Assembly (NCBI GenBank): GCA_037783415.1
Contig: JAZGTN010000150.1
Coordinates: 1,860,001-1,924,000 of the forward strand
DNA: 64,000 bases
Direction: 5' to 3'
Source: Leptasterias polaris
Taxonomy: Eukaryota > Echinodermata > Asteroidea > Forcipulatida > Asteriidae
The notes under the pieces were generated by a model. The model was not told the origin of the DNA. It saw only the letters and a program-made list of their open reading frames with translations, and did no database searches. The stretch's first letter is position 1; each line of letters starts with the position of its first letter. Position numbers and translations under genes: made by a program. Positions 46,354 through 58,691 of this stretch are shown piece after piece.

Positions 46354-47271
46354 CAGTGTTGTAGTCGAGTCACCTGTGTCGAGTCCGAGTCCGAGTCTCA
46401 AGTCACTTGGGTCGAGTCCGAGTCCGAGTCCCGAGTCACTTGGTCCAAGGGGGAGTCCGAGTCACGAGTCACTTGGTCCGAGTCCGAGTCCGAGTCACGA
46501 GTCACTTGTTTAAATATTGATTGCAAACCAAATGTCGTAAAATAAGAATTGGAAATGACAAAATAAAACACATTTATTTTAAACAAAGTCCTGTTAAAGT
46601 TTGTTGTTAAAGTTGGTATAACCAAAATAAAACAATATGGGGCGGAACGGCAGATGCCATGATTTAAAAAAATGTTGTACTACTTTTTACTAGTGACGTG
46701 ACCAAACTTGACGTCGTGTTTGTGTGTCGACCATGTGTAGAAACTGGTGCAAACAACACACAGCCATCACAGTGCAATATGCAGGCTGTGTTTTACAGGT
46801 ACCAGACATGCCATTTCCCTGGCATCAAGCACAAGCAGTGGCTATGGTGTTAACGTTGACAGAATACCAGCATAATACTGCTGGTGTCGTGCATCCCAGT
46901 GTTATTATGCGTACTGAACATACGAATCGAACATACACGCGCTGTACTTAGATGGCCATCTACACAATAATCACGAACACTATTACTTGCAACACCATAC
47001 GACAGTACTTATTTATTGTGCTAGACGTTGTGCACTCCGGGAATGACGATCGGATCGTCGGAATTGTTTTTAATATTTAAAAAAGGTATTGTTTGTAAAA
47101 AATACGTGACTCGAGTCACGAGTCCTCGGGGACAAGTCCGAGTCATGATAGTCGAGTCCGAGTCCGAGTCCGAGTCTTTTGCAGACGTGACTCGAGTCAA
47201 GTCCGAGTCACCGAAAATGTGACTCGAGACGGACTCGAGTCCGAGTCCTGGACTCGAGTCATACAACACTG
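46354..47271. mobile_element. hAT-type MITE (918 bp) with GAGTCC-repeat ends
   Basis: The ends CAGTGTTGTAGTCGAGTC and GACTCGAGTCATACAACACTG are inverted, flanked by an exact 8-bp duplication GTTTAAAC (46346-46353, 47272-47279). Just inside both ends lie imperfect tandem arrays of gagtccgagtcc and gactcgagtc (46375-46505 and 47105-47260), in inverse orientation. CAGTG ends with 8-bp duplication fit hAT. No transposase. Confidence 0.92.
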
Positions 47272-48085
47272 GTTTAAACCGCCGACCCGCCTGTAGGGAA
47301 AGTGCTTCTTATTTTGTATCGCTTAGCTTCACAAAAAATGTGCCCTGACATGTGGCCAAGGATTCAGCTTGGCCACACAATTGGGGGCTAGCGCTAGTGC
47401 AGTTGTACAGTAGTGTGGCAGCATTACCAGGAGGAAAATTTCAGCGTCGGCCATATTGTTAACGGAAGGCGAGGATTCTGGAAAAACGGTGAGAATTTAT
47501 CATTTTTACCTTTTTGAGGAAGCTGAAACTTGACTCACATATTCTTTGTGTCCTGAACTTTACGCCTGCTTTATTCAGAATTGTAAATGTTATCCTTGGA
47601 TGACATTAATATTGTGAAAATGAAATGGACGCATTCGTTGCGACAGCCTAAACTGACAGCTTGTGAACCGCTTGAGAATGCTTATGCGCATGCGCGTTTT
47701 GTAGTATACTACGCATATCGCGCATGCGCACATGAGCCTCAACAGTCAATTGGTACACGATGGTCACATCGCTAGTGCACAACTCGGACTTATTTTCGGA
47801 AATAATGTCATCCATGGATGTATTTATTAGTTGTGAACTCATCAAAAGTGTAGTTATGGACACCAAGAATATATGAATGGAGTTTCAGCTTCTCAAATCA
47901 GGTAAAAATATGAAAAATTTGTACCTAAAATTGTGTTCGTATTGTACAGGATCTTTATACCCAGGACGTCAGTGCAGTGGCACTGAATGACGTCCTACCA
48001 GGGCTAGAGTGAGCAGTGAGTGAGATACTAGATACAAACCCGTCATGGCGGCCGCACAGTTCAGTGAGTGACAGTCGGTGTGTAG
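47272..48085. other. Gene-free stretch
   Basis: Includes 'gcgcatgcgcgttttg' and 'atcgcgcatgcgcac' (47687-47730), paired CGCATGCGC words of the NRF1-site type, and the 'cgtcatggcggccgc' word at 48042. It could be an old promoter. No ORF supported. Confidence 0.35.
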
Positions 48086-48261
48086 CAGTGTTGTTGACTC
48101 GAGTCGGTGACTTGGACTCGAGTCAGACTCGAGTCGCCAATTTCATTGACTTGCGACTTGACTTGACTTGAGCAAAAATGACTCGTGACTTGACTTGACT
48201 TGAGCAAATATGACTTGCGACTTGACTTGACTTGAGAAAAAATGACTTGGTTACAACACAG
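48086..48261. mobile_element. Short relative of the GAGTC-rich MITE (176 bp)
   Basis: Starts CAGTGTTGTTGACTCGAGTC and ends GGTTACAACACAG, with repeated 'gacttgacttgagcaaa' inside. No target duplication seen. Confidence 0.7.
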
Positions 48262-49739
48262 GAATATTAAATGTGAAGTTACACGTTTACATTTTTAGGG
48301 TTCGGATAAATTAATGTCGAAACAATTCACTCGGAAGTTCCGCAAAACACGGACCACATTGCGATCACAGTTTACACAACGCACGCGGTCACGTCTTTTC
48401 CAATTTAGAGGCTGCTAGTCTTTGTTATGTCGTTCCTTTATGCGCAACAATAAAGATAGGAAACATTGAACGCTAGAGGGCGTTTCAAAACAATGCGATA
48501 CCATTGGGGCGCACCCCTCTAAATGATCTCCCATAGGAACCAATGCTAAATGATAATTATTCAAAAATTCTCAAAAAATCGTGTAAGTCTCTCAGCCTCT
48601 TGAAAACCAATCAGACATATTTCCGGACAACTAAACTTCAGAATTCTTTTCAATTTTTGGCAGGTCAGCCGTTTGGAATTTTTGCTAACTACCCCAGAAG
48701 AAAAAAACACGATATTTTTTTTTTTTCCAAAACCGACTTGCTGCCAGTTTTCGTGAAGCACTTCTCCACTTCCCCGGTCAAATAGGGCCAACTTTAACGC
48801 CTAAATTTATCAAGTCTCCTCAAAAGTTGAAGCACAGAACCCCCAGGTTGTGATAGATTTTTATATTTACACAATCTATTAATTGCATGACCCCCAAAAC
48901 GTTATAATTAAAAATAAGTTGTGGGTTTACAAATTATGATAAGTAGCTTGGCGCATTAATTCTGGCTTATTTAGTGTGGTGCACCCTATAAGGGCACTTA
49001 ATTATTCTTTATGGTTAAAAAATTATGCTTAAATTGTTGAGAATAAGTCACTGACTTGATATCTGGAAAAAAAAAAGTGAAATGTTATTGCGTTCGTCTA
49101 CAACAAGGTCAAACATGTTGGAGCATTTACATGTACTCTAAGCACTATGCGAGAAGAAAAACCTGCACGACACACTGTGTACATTCTAAGGACAAGTCAG
49201 AAGTTATATCCAAGTCCTCACTCAAAAAGTTATTAACATGTCTCTTTTTTATCACAGGATCATAAAAACCTTACAAGTTATTTAATTAATCATTAAGAAG
49301 GGGTTAATTGGCATGAACAAGCTGTAAACATGGAAGGGGGCTGGCCGGGGGGGGGGGGGGGGGTCACATTTTGCTTTCCCTTAAATTATTCTAACCATGC
49401 ATTCATATTAGTCTAAAATGGGGAGCTTTATAAAATCTAGAAAACACATAGGTCACTTTTTGTACATTTAACTGCCCTTTCAAATTGTATTCTACCTCTG
49501 GAACGGGGTAAAAGGGGGAAAGGGTGGGCGGGGCGTGGGCGGGGCATGTTGAAAAAGGCCAAACCATTATGATTGTTTCTGGTTGATGGGGACAAGTTAT
49601 AACTCTATCCAGAAACAGATGGCTATTATCTTAGACAATTCCCCTGGGATGGGGGCCTTTTCACAGGTCCTACTGTCCAATATGGAGCATTGGCAATGGT
49701 TTTATCTTGATGAATTTTTGTGAAATTTATCTGAAATTG

Positions 49740-49770
<31 letters not shown>

Positions 49771-50559
49771 TTTTGGCATATCGGCCGAAATTTGTGCGTT
49801 CAGCGTAGTGTCGGCCCTGATACGCTAGCTTGTGTTTGTGAGTATGAATTTTTGGTCCAAAATCAACAAACTTCATCGTGCCAGTGTCACCGGGAAATCT
49901 GTCCCCCGGAAACTCTGTCACCCGGAAATTCTGTCACCCGTAAGGGAAATTAACACGGGCTGGGGGAGGAGGATTAAAAACAAATCAGAAAAAAGTTGGA
50001 CCCAGTTTGCCGTATGGGGGGACAGAGTCTCTGCCACACCAGCATGGTCAAATCTTCAATATTTCTGTGATTGGTGCGGACAGGGTATAAAAGAGCCATA
50101 GATTGAGATTTATTGTGAATTTTTTGAGTCTATAATTAGTCAATCCACAGGATAGTTTATAACCAAGTGACCCCATGGGTTAGTGTCCAGGTCAAACTTC
50201 AAGATAATTTAAATTTTACTTACAACTGCTAAAGTCACTGTCCCCAGCTCTGAATTCATTGTTCACATATCACTCTAGCATGTTCCTATAACAATAAAAA
50301 GAGACAGAAACTGTATACAACATCGACATCAAACAGCCGAGTATTTAAACTCATGCCCTGTGTGGTGCTACTTCTAGCTCTAACTTTATTATTCCTACAA
50401 AACGAGAAGAGAGTAGAGACAGAAACTGTACACTACACACAAAAATCAAATGTGTGATATATACTGCTATACACCATAACACTAAAATCAGGCACACCAA
50501 TGTGCTATAATCTGTCATAAATGACACTCCTGGGGCAGTAATGAAACATTTGGTAGGAG
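48262..50559. other. Gene-free stretch with homopolymers
   Basis: Contains a G-rich run at 49348-49362, an A27 run at 49740-49766, and three near copies of 'cacccggaaattctgt' at 49888-49940. No gene. Confidence 0.5.
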
Positions 50560-50875
50560 AGCTTGTTAAGATTAAGAATGATTTTATAAGACCATAGTAC
50601 AATAAAATGTAAGGTAAACAAGGTGAGGTGGCACATATTGCTGCCAGACCAGCCAGAAACACCCAAGGCAAACCCCTTCTCTTTTACGATAAGTGTACTT
50701 TTTTTTATTATATGTGCAATGCACAACACACAGGACCAAGATCTTTACGCCCCAGCTGAAGGATGAAGCAATAATGGTTAAGTGCCTTGCTTGAGGACAC
50801 AATTGTCAAGATTGGTTAATATCGAACCCACACTCTGTTGGGCTAAAGTCCATTGGACTTGACAGTTCTGCCCGG
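50560..50875 (-). repeat. Diverged copy of the tRNA-derived SINE
   Basis: In reverse complement it follows the SINE at 58303-58691: 'agtgtgggttcga', 'cattattgcttcatccttc', 'cttatcgtaaaagagaaggg' and 'gtgccacctcaccttg'. The B box is decayed and the tRNA 5' part is barely recognisable. Confidence 0.7.
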
Positions 50876-52329
50876 AAACACCATAACCGAAACATCAGCA
50901 ATGATATAAATGTTGTAAAAGACATAGTTAAAGGACCTATTTAGGGTTAGTTTGTTTTTTTCAAAGCTCTTTTTCTCATCTTTTTGATGAGTAAATATTA
51001 TACACCATGTTTTTGCAGGAGGTGCCTGCTTTTGGAATGCAGTAGAGGAGGCAGAACTATAAAGACAGAAGAGACAAAAAAACTACATAATCGCCTGAGG
51101 CTTGTGTATTGCTACGTGTTTCTCTTAAGATAGACACTGGGCATTTCAAAATATTGCTTAATGATTTCCTGGTAATCAGAAATGAGCAGGATACCAATCA
51201 CAAATCATACATGTGACATCATCTGACATGGCAATTTGACTGGTAGCCATATTCTAGTAAGCATCATTTTGTTGTGCTTAAACTGCTTTATGAAATTGTG
51301 CCAAGGAAATCAGTAAAGGTAGTGACTGTCCAGCATTCAGCAGACAGTACAACTTTGAATAATTTCAATCCATTCAAATCAATAAACATTCATTCCACGA
51401 TGGCTGTAACAAATACATGTACTTGGCCGGATTTCGCAAAGACTTAAATATTGATCTTAACTGTGTATCAATCTGAACTGCTAAACAGTGTGATGTCACA
51501 TTACAAATCACTACGGCAATACTGACAACTCATCTTACAATGATTCTTGGTGCTTTGTGAAATCGAACCATGGCCCTAATTTCATAAAGCTGCTTATAAG
51601 CAGAGAAAAATTTCTGGTAAGGGACCATGGATAAATTAAGAATGCAGACCATGGCTGCACGAAGTCTTTACAAAATGTTCATGGCCCAGAGCAACCTTTG
51701 GATTTGCGCTTCAATGATTATTAGGAATTCTCATTAGGCACCCTCAGCAATTGCCACGGTGCCCCATCTAATTTTCCTTGGTACATTTTCTTTATGGAAG
51801 CTCTAAGACAAATTGACATTGTCCTCAAAGAAGTGCCCCTCACCAGAGGAACATTGCCAGAGGCCGATTCAAGAGTGACGTTTAAGGCCTGTCTTGGCAA
51901 TAGCTAGAATGCATGGATGGGTGCATTTGGTGCTTGATATCGAGCATCGTTCCACCCCCCAACCCATTGTGTGCTTGGAATCTCAGGAATTGTTCAGAGG
52001 ATTTTAGGGACAGTACTTCTGTACAAGAGGAAAACAGTGTTAAAATATGGAAACTTGAAGGGGATACCCTCTGCCCCTATATCAGGCATGGTATACATAG
52101 GTGAGAACAGGCAGAAAGTCTGCTTCCTTACCTTATCATAGTAGTCAAACTTCTCTTTTGCATCAGCAATTTGTACTGCAGTCAGATCCTAAGCAGAAAA
52201 AGGTTAATGCGATTAAAATACTAAGTAAGAAAATCAAAATGGAAACTGACTGGGTAAATCTTATATCTACTTGTGGGGTGAACAAAGACAAATTGACCAG
52301 AACAGGATATAGCTCATTTGGTGGAGTGC
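50876..52329. other. Gene-free stretch
   Basis: Non-coding. A 'ccctaatttcataaagctgc' word at 51574 relates to the MITE end at 55898. Confidence 0.4.
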
Positions 52330-52420
52330 AGTGCAGGTCTTGAAATTTACGGCCAGTGAATTAAGTGTCCGGCCAGTAAACTCACTACTGGAAAAGTCCT
52401 GCAGTCTTGTGTTTTTCGAG
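52330..52420 (+). repeat. Dispersed repeat R1, copy 3
   Basis: 'gtgcaggtcttgaaatttac', ggccagtg, 'ggccagtaaactc' and 'agtcttgtgtttttcg' in R1 order. Confidence 0.6.
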
Positions 52421-53789
52421 TGAATAGAATTACCTTGTTATGAGTCTTTTGTAAAAACAAACAAATGATGTTTAGTGTTGACTGATAAATACCTTTCAAC
52501 TCTGTTGAGAATCGAAAGATACTTACCCAAAAGACAAAATGAGAAAAAATTTCTGTTCAAATATGAACAGTTTACATATTAAAATGTATGAAAGATTGTT
52601 TGGCATTTTGATTCAGCTCTTGTTAAACTATTTATGGTACAGAACAAGTTTTTATCTACAAGTCTAGTGGTTTTGTGGATAAAAAAGTAGATAACTGAAA
52701 CAATTTAGGTCAAAATGTTGAGATACTTGGGTGTGATCCCTGGCTACACAGCAGTTAAAGGTTAAACGGCTTCTGACTGGCAACCCCCGAAAAAAGAGAT
52801 TGACAAAAAAGAAAGACGCCAACATATGGCTAGATAACTCAGCTGGTAGAGGGCCTGCACAATAATATAGTAAATTTTGTCTTTGCCCAAAAACATTTGA
52901 AAATTTACCCAGTCAGTTTCTCTTGTGGTTTATCATTTGATACTATTTATTATTTATTATAACAGTGATCATTGAGAGTAAGACCCCGCTACCCTGGTGA
53001 TATGATTTGTGAGCTGGCAGCTGAGAAGCTGAATTGCGAAGGACATGGCTACAGGTTCGAGCCACAGGCATACGAGGGCACCTTTGGCAGCCAGTCACAT
53101 GGTCTTAATGTATTGCACCTTTGATATATATCCATACGCTGTGGACGTCCTGATTTGTTTATGAAAATGAAGCAGTTCAGACTACAGATGAGAACATCTT
53201 GAGGCGGACTAAGTAAACAGGTCAGACTTTGAGAAAGAATGATTATTTTGTGAGTTTGGAATTTGTTTGGTCCGAAATCAACAAAATTTTACATAAAGGC
53301 AAGGTAAGATTTTTCAATATTTGGGTCGAAACTATTTCTTTGATTTTATTGTTTCTACAAACTACTGATGACATTTTATTTGTGTAGAATGGGTACATTC
53401 GATAAAGTTTGAGAAATATTGGTGCAAAATGAATGAAATACATGCTGGCATGGTCAATTTTTCAAAACAAATTAATGTAATTTTATGGTTTCAAATGATA
53501 CAGTAAATGCTAAAAGCAAGACCTTAACATCCCATTTATTTCTGGTAGGTGTTAAGTTAACTTCTGGTCCAACTTTACCTTTTAAAACCAATACGTTTCT
53601 CACTGGATGACCACAGCTTGCTTGAGTGTCTGGGTGATCTTATAATTGTGGGCCAAGAACATCACTACCTCCTGGGACTCACAGAGGACGTTCCGGTCAG
53701 CCATGACTTGTAGGAACTAAGCTGCCCTGTAAAAATGGAAGAATTGGAAGACAACTTAATCTTTTGCAAAGGTAATTCTCAACATTACA

Positions 53790-53824
53790 CCCCCCCCCCC
53801 CCCCCCCCCCCACACACACACACG
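53790..53824 (+). repeat. C22 followed by (AC)n
   Basis: Run of 22 C then about seven CA dinucleotides. Confidence 0.9.
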
Positions 53825-54174
53825 CTACTCTTTGGTTACATTTATCATAAAGTAGGCAAACCATTTGAAACCATTCAACTGTCTGGGTAGTGTACGGTGG
53901 CACAACTGTGCACAGAGCCACCTGTACTATGTACATGTAGATGCATTCACAGTTTGATTTTAACCACTTCTTATTACGCAAAACTGTTAAAAACTGAGAA
54001 ACAGTGGAAAGCAGAAAAATACAGAACTTATTAATATGATTTGTGGTTATTGAATGCAGTTTAGATGTTTATTCAATTACTTTTCTTCTGCCTATGAGCA
54101 TCAGATCATGAAGGAAGAGGGACCCATGATCAAATCAAATTCATTGGTCAAGACAATTAATTTATTTATTTCTT

Positions 54175-54200
54175 GGGGGGGGGGGGGGGGGGGGGGGGGG
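54175..54200 (+). repeat. G26 homopolymer
   Basis: Uninterrupted run of 26 G; together with the C22 run 360 bp upstream the two tracts are complementary on one strand. Confidence 0.9.
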
Positions 54201-55139
54201 TTGGATTTCCCATATGTAGCTGGTTTGTTTTGCTTCACTGAATCGTGTCCAAAGATGTATTAAACAAATATACCGAGCCAGAATAGTACAATTGTTAATA
54301 CTTTTTGTCCAGGAAGTTGATGCGAGGTTACAGTTTCAAACCTATAGAATAGTTTCTCTACAAACATATTTATTTATGTTGACTCTAGGTCGGAAAAAAG
54401 GGATAAATTTATGTGCAAACTTTGTCACTCTAGTCAGGATATTATTGACAATTTTGAGTGTACTATGTGATTGATTGTGCTAACAATCACCAATAACTCT
54501 TCAAGTAATACCAATGCAGCGTTTGAGTGCTGACTGGTGGCATCAGTAGGGGTGCCCCCTCATTTGAAAAATCAAAAAATAGAGATGCTGGCATAATAAT
54601 TTTTTAGTTTGTTCTTTTTGGTAAAAACTTGTTTACAGGTTATGGTTTCAAATGATAAAATCAGGTCTTCTGATATAAAAGTATTTCTGTGGACAATAAC
54701 ATTTGTTCTAGTTGGTAAAACAGTTATAATGTTGTGTTTGTACTATATAGGCTAATAAATTGTTCCCCAAAATTGTCAATATTTTCTTAAAGTAACACTG
54801 ATGTCGAAAGCAAGTGTGGAAATATCAGTACAGGTTCCCACTTCACTTGAAAGCATCAAATCGAATTTGAAATATTGGTAAAAAATTCACAATATTGGTA
54901 AAAAATTCACAATGCTAGCATGGTATTTTTGATTTGTTGGGGGTCAAAGTCGTGTCATGGCCCAATAGTCATGATAGTAAGTAATGGTGTATGTTTTCAA
55001 GGCACCACCTTTATTTTCATTTATGTGTGCTAATGGTGAAACTTGCTTTTGTTCCCGGTGTAAATAACTCATTTATTATTTAAATTGTGAAGCGCCCTCT
55101 ACGTTTCCTATTGTATTTTGCGGGCTTTCCATGCCCAGG

Positions 55140-55503
55140 GCGTCATTCTGATATTGGTGCAAGAACCAAATATAACGTTTTTTTCCTGTCTTCACAATTT
55201 TACAGGTATGACCCCTTTACGTTTTACTTGTTATTAAATATTGTCGTTAGTAACATCTCTTAAGTAATGAAGGATTGATTTATTTCTTTAACTTGTTTAC
55301 ATTTGTGCTACTATTCTCAAGCATTTCGTGAGGAATTATGTCAAAGAGAAATGTGTTTTGCCAAGACGGCGATCCAGCAATTGTTGTATTAAAGATCATT
55401 TTAAAATTTATACTAAGCATATTATAGTTATAAGACATTAGTCATTCTGATATTGGTGCAAGAACCTAATGTAACATGTTTTCCTGTCTTCACCATTTTA
55501 CAG
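55140..55503 (+). repeat. Direct repeat of ~65 bp, 298 bp apart
   Basis: 'cattctgatattggtgcaag' ... 'cctgtcttcac(a/c)attttacag' occurs at 55143-55205 and 55441-55503. Each copy ends in a splice-acceptor-like ttttacag. Confidence 0.85.
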
Positions 55504-55897
55504 AGAATAAAACAGCATGACAGAAGAATTACGATTCCCCGTATTCTAATTGACTCAAACAAACAAGGGTCACATATACAGTACTCGCAAATTTGAAACA
55601 TTTGGCTAGAATGATCCAGTTGGACTAGCCTGTCAAACCACCCAGCATTCAAGTGACATCTAGATTGACTATATATGGGTAAGTCTAGTCGTCGACTCTG
55701 GTCACCCACCCAAACTTGCTAATGTGTGCCGCACAGACATAGGCCATAATTTAAAACAATGGCTCAGACCTTGGCTTCGGCTTATGCACCCTCCAACATG
55801 TTTGAAATCCTGTACCGAAATTGAAATTTCCAGAATATTAAAATTGTGAATACCATTTTAACTCACAAATTTGAAAAATTATATTTTGATCAACTAC

Positions 55898-56280
55898 CTG
55901 GGCCCCATTTCATTGCACTGCTTACCAATCTGTGCTTGAGCTGCCCTGTAAAAAGCATTTTTCTATGGGTTTAAGTAATTAACCACAAGGGAAACTGACT
56001 TGGTAATTTTTTTATAATTTAAGGTTGAACAAAGATAAATTTACTAGAGATGGACTTGAACCTCCGGATAAATGTGCCAGCGCTCTACCAACTGACCTAT
56101 CTTGTTGGCAGTCTCCCTATTTTGTCAATATCTGACTGGCACCCCAGAACAAAGAGGTCACTGGTTCATGTCCCGCTCTTGCCGATTTGTTTTTGTTCAG
56201 CCCAAAATAATTTTTGTAGGCTGTAACAGGATGTTTGCACATAATTCCCTGGTAGGGAGTGCCATGAAATTGGGCCCCAG
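55898..56280. mobile_element. 383-bp MITE with CTGGGGCCC-type ends and a tRNA-like segment inside
   Basis: Left end CTGGGCCCCATTTCATTGCA; right end is the inverse of CTGGGGCCCAATTTCATGGC. About 30 bp pair with a few mismatches. On the minus strand 56098-56041 reads 'gataggtcagttggtagagc' ... 'ggttcaagtcc', an A-box/B-box pair, so a SINE may be captured within it. Confidence 0.65.
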
Positions 56281-56659
56281 ATAAGATAATCCATTGGTTA
56301 AGATATCCAGTGTGCGTTTCATTCGCCACTTGGTACATTTTTATGAGAAAGTTTTTAAATGTCTAATTTTAATGCAGTCTGTTTCCAGCTTATCAAATCT
56401 TAGCCATTTTCAAAAATTCTAAGTGATGTTTTAAAATAAAAAGAAACACCAGGATGTCTGTGAAAAAATGTAAAAAGAAGTTGTGTACTCCATGTTTGTT
56501 TTGTGAGATGAATTTCTATTAAATGTTTGCGCTACCCCACATCAAAATCAGGTAGTTCCCCCAAAGCATTAACCAGGAGCAAGTAAGTTTGACTGAAGCA
56601 ATTTTTCTTAATGAAGAGTTTTAGTTTATTATTTTATTTTACAATAGAAAGTAAATTTT

Positions 56660-56766
56660 TTCAATTGCTCTGTGAAAAAAAAAATCACTAGGTGGGGTTC
56701 GAACCCACCTCCATTTCATTTCATTTCAGTGTCTGTTTAGTTTGCTTACCACTAGACCACCGAGCA
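56660..56766 (-). other. tRNA-like sequence with Pol III boxes and T-run
   Basis: Minus-strand reading: GCTCGGTGGTCTAGTGGTAA (A box), then after about 45 bases GTGGGTTCGAACCCCAC (perfect T arm, B box GGTTCGAACCC), then a T10 run (56675-56684 on plus as A). A perfect T-arm is present, but the acceptor and anticodon stems do not form, so this is a tRNA pseudogene or SINE head rather than a working tRNA. Confidence 0.55.
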
Positions 56767-56769
56767 AGT

Positions 56770-58300
56770 CCTGTACATGGAGGTGGTTCAAAAAAGGTGT
56801 TCAAGACTTAAACCACTCGTGGAAAGAATATCGGTCTATCATTGTTCAAGTTGGTCACTGCGAGATTTTGCGAGAGCCAGTTGCATTCCCCTGTAGTCTG
56901 GGGAAGACACACGTGGTTGGAACCAGCCAAAGATAACATCAGGTACCCGATTATCGCTTGATAACAGAGACAACCTGTAGGAGTCAGGGTGCTCGACGGC
57001 TGTTGATTCCGTGACACGAGTATTCAAAAATGGCGTCCAGTTGTGCTGGATTACTGTCAAATGGCACCGTTGATGATGCGCATTTTATATGATTGAATAT
57101 CTCTATGGAGCTTTAGAGGTAAGCTTTATTGTGTAGTTTATACAAGCTTAAAGTGTAGCACACGAATAGCTCTCGTGGAACCCGTGTAAAAGCTGAATTA
57201 GTCGTGAAACAGTTAATTTGTGGCACTACGTGCACTTACAAAACGGCACTTTAAAATACATTGGCCGGATACAGCTGAAGTATAACGTTTGGGCCTATTG
57301 TATTGTACCGGCACAATGTTGACTTGCTGTCACAACAAACAATCTACTTTTCTTTCGTAGAGCATTTTGGGTTAAACAATCTTTTATCACTCCTAGTTTT
57401 CCCGAATATTATGATTATTGCTACCTCCATACATGGATGGGGATGGTTGTGTTTGAGATCAATCTGTAGTGTAGGGGAACTACTAGCCCAGGTTGGACTA
57501 CGTCCTACCAGGGCTAGGGACCTACCGCATATTTCTAAAATGGAAAAATCGGGAGGAATTACATGTAGGCCCAGCTGTTGTTAACTGAACTCTAGCATAA
57601 TTGCAAACATTGATGACGGCCTCATTTCCAAAATATGTTAAAAGTCTGGCACCTACATCCTGAAATTACCAAATTGTCTTTTTAAAAATGCTGTAATGTT
57701 TTAATGATGGGGTCGGGTTGCATCCTATGGGTATCAATTTGAAAGCATATTTACCTGTATTTTTACTTGCATCTTTGAGGTAGAACAACAAACTGAATAA
57801 AGAGAACGAGATTCTGTGTCATTTTATTTTTGTTTGATATTCAATTCTGTGTGTTTTTCAAATCTATTAAAAATATTTTTAGGGGCCTATGTCAGATTTA
57901 AAATAAAAAAAACAGCAATAGGCCTACACTTTTTTTAAATATCAAAGTTCTTCACTTATTTGTTGTATTCATTGTTTTTGTATTAATTTACTTAATGGTT
58001 CTTCATGACTTTTGTCCAATTGTTGTAGACCTACTGTTGGTTTATTGACATAGGGTATGAGCATTTCGTTAAATGGACATGTAGGCCTTTGATCTATAAG
58101 AATTTATCAATGTTTTTTAATTTTTACCGCACCTCTTTTCTTTGAAAATGTACGTGGGTTGTTCTTCTCAAAAAGACACTGAAATTATAAATTAGTAAAT
58201 AATTAAATCAAATAGTACTAACAATTTAAACAAAATATACGTTTGAAATAGTATATCATTCCAACCCCAAAATAAAAGAATCAAAAATCTGAATTTCTTT
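56770..58300. other. Gene-free stretch
   Basis: Non-coding, A/T-rich in the second half. 'aaaatggcgtccagttgtgc' at 57027 partly resembles the first exon of element B (2177-2192), which may be chance. Confidence 0.35.
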
Positions 58301-58302
58301 TA

Positions 58303-58691
58303 GAAATAGTAATAATAATAGTGGCTTCTTATATAGCGCTCATATCCGTCACTCAGTGACGCTCAAGGCGCTTCAACAGTCAGTATTTTCCTGCAAGGTA
58401 TAGCCTATATGTGGAGCTACTTTTTGAAGTTTGAAACCTATTGCTACATAGCACCATGTAATAATGGTTTACAAGGTGCTGTGGCGCAATATGCAGCCAA
58501 TCAAACCAGGAACACCGGGGCGAACCCCTTCTCTTTTCGATAAGTGCACTGGGTTCTTTTACGTGCATTACACAATACATGGCTTTACGTCCCATCCGAA
58601 GGACGAACCAATAATGGACTCGAACCCACACTCTGCTGAACAGAAACAGAGCTTGAGTCCGGTGCTCTTATCCGCTCGGCCACGACACGCC
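58303..58691 (-). mobile_element. tRNA-Leu-derived SINE
   Basis: The minus strand begins GGCGTGTCGTGGCCGAGCGG, with an A box at 58682-58672, an anticodon-loop-like ACTCAAGC (CAA, as in tRNA-Leu) and B box GGTTCGAGTCC at 58626-58616. A tRNA-unrelated body follows, then a tail 'gcgctatataagaagccac' and (TTA)n. The head-body-microsatellite layout is typical of SINEs. The tail (AAGCGCCTTGAGCG...) probably serves partner LINE recognition, which is inference. Confidence 0.85.

Larger units (their letters stand above)
52421..55139. other. Gene-free stretch with homopolymers
   Basis: Contains a tRNA-like A-box phrase (52842-52866, 'taactcagctggtagag') without a B box nearby, a B-box-like 'ggttcgagcc' at 53053, and the C22 and G26 runs listed separately. 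No gene. Confidence 0.4.
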
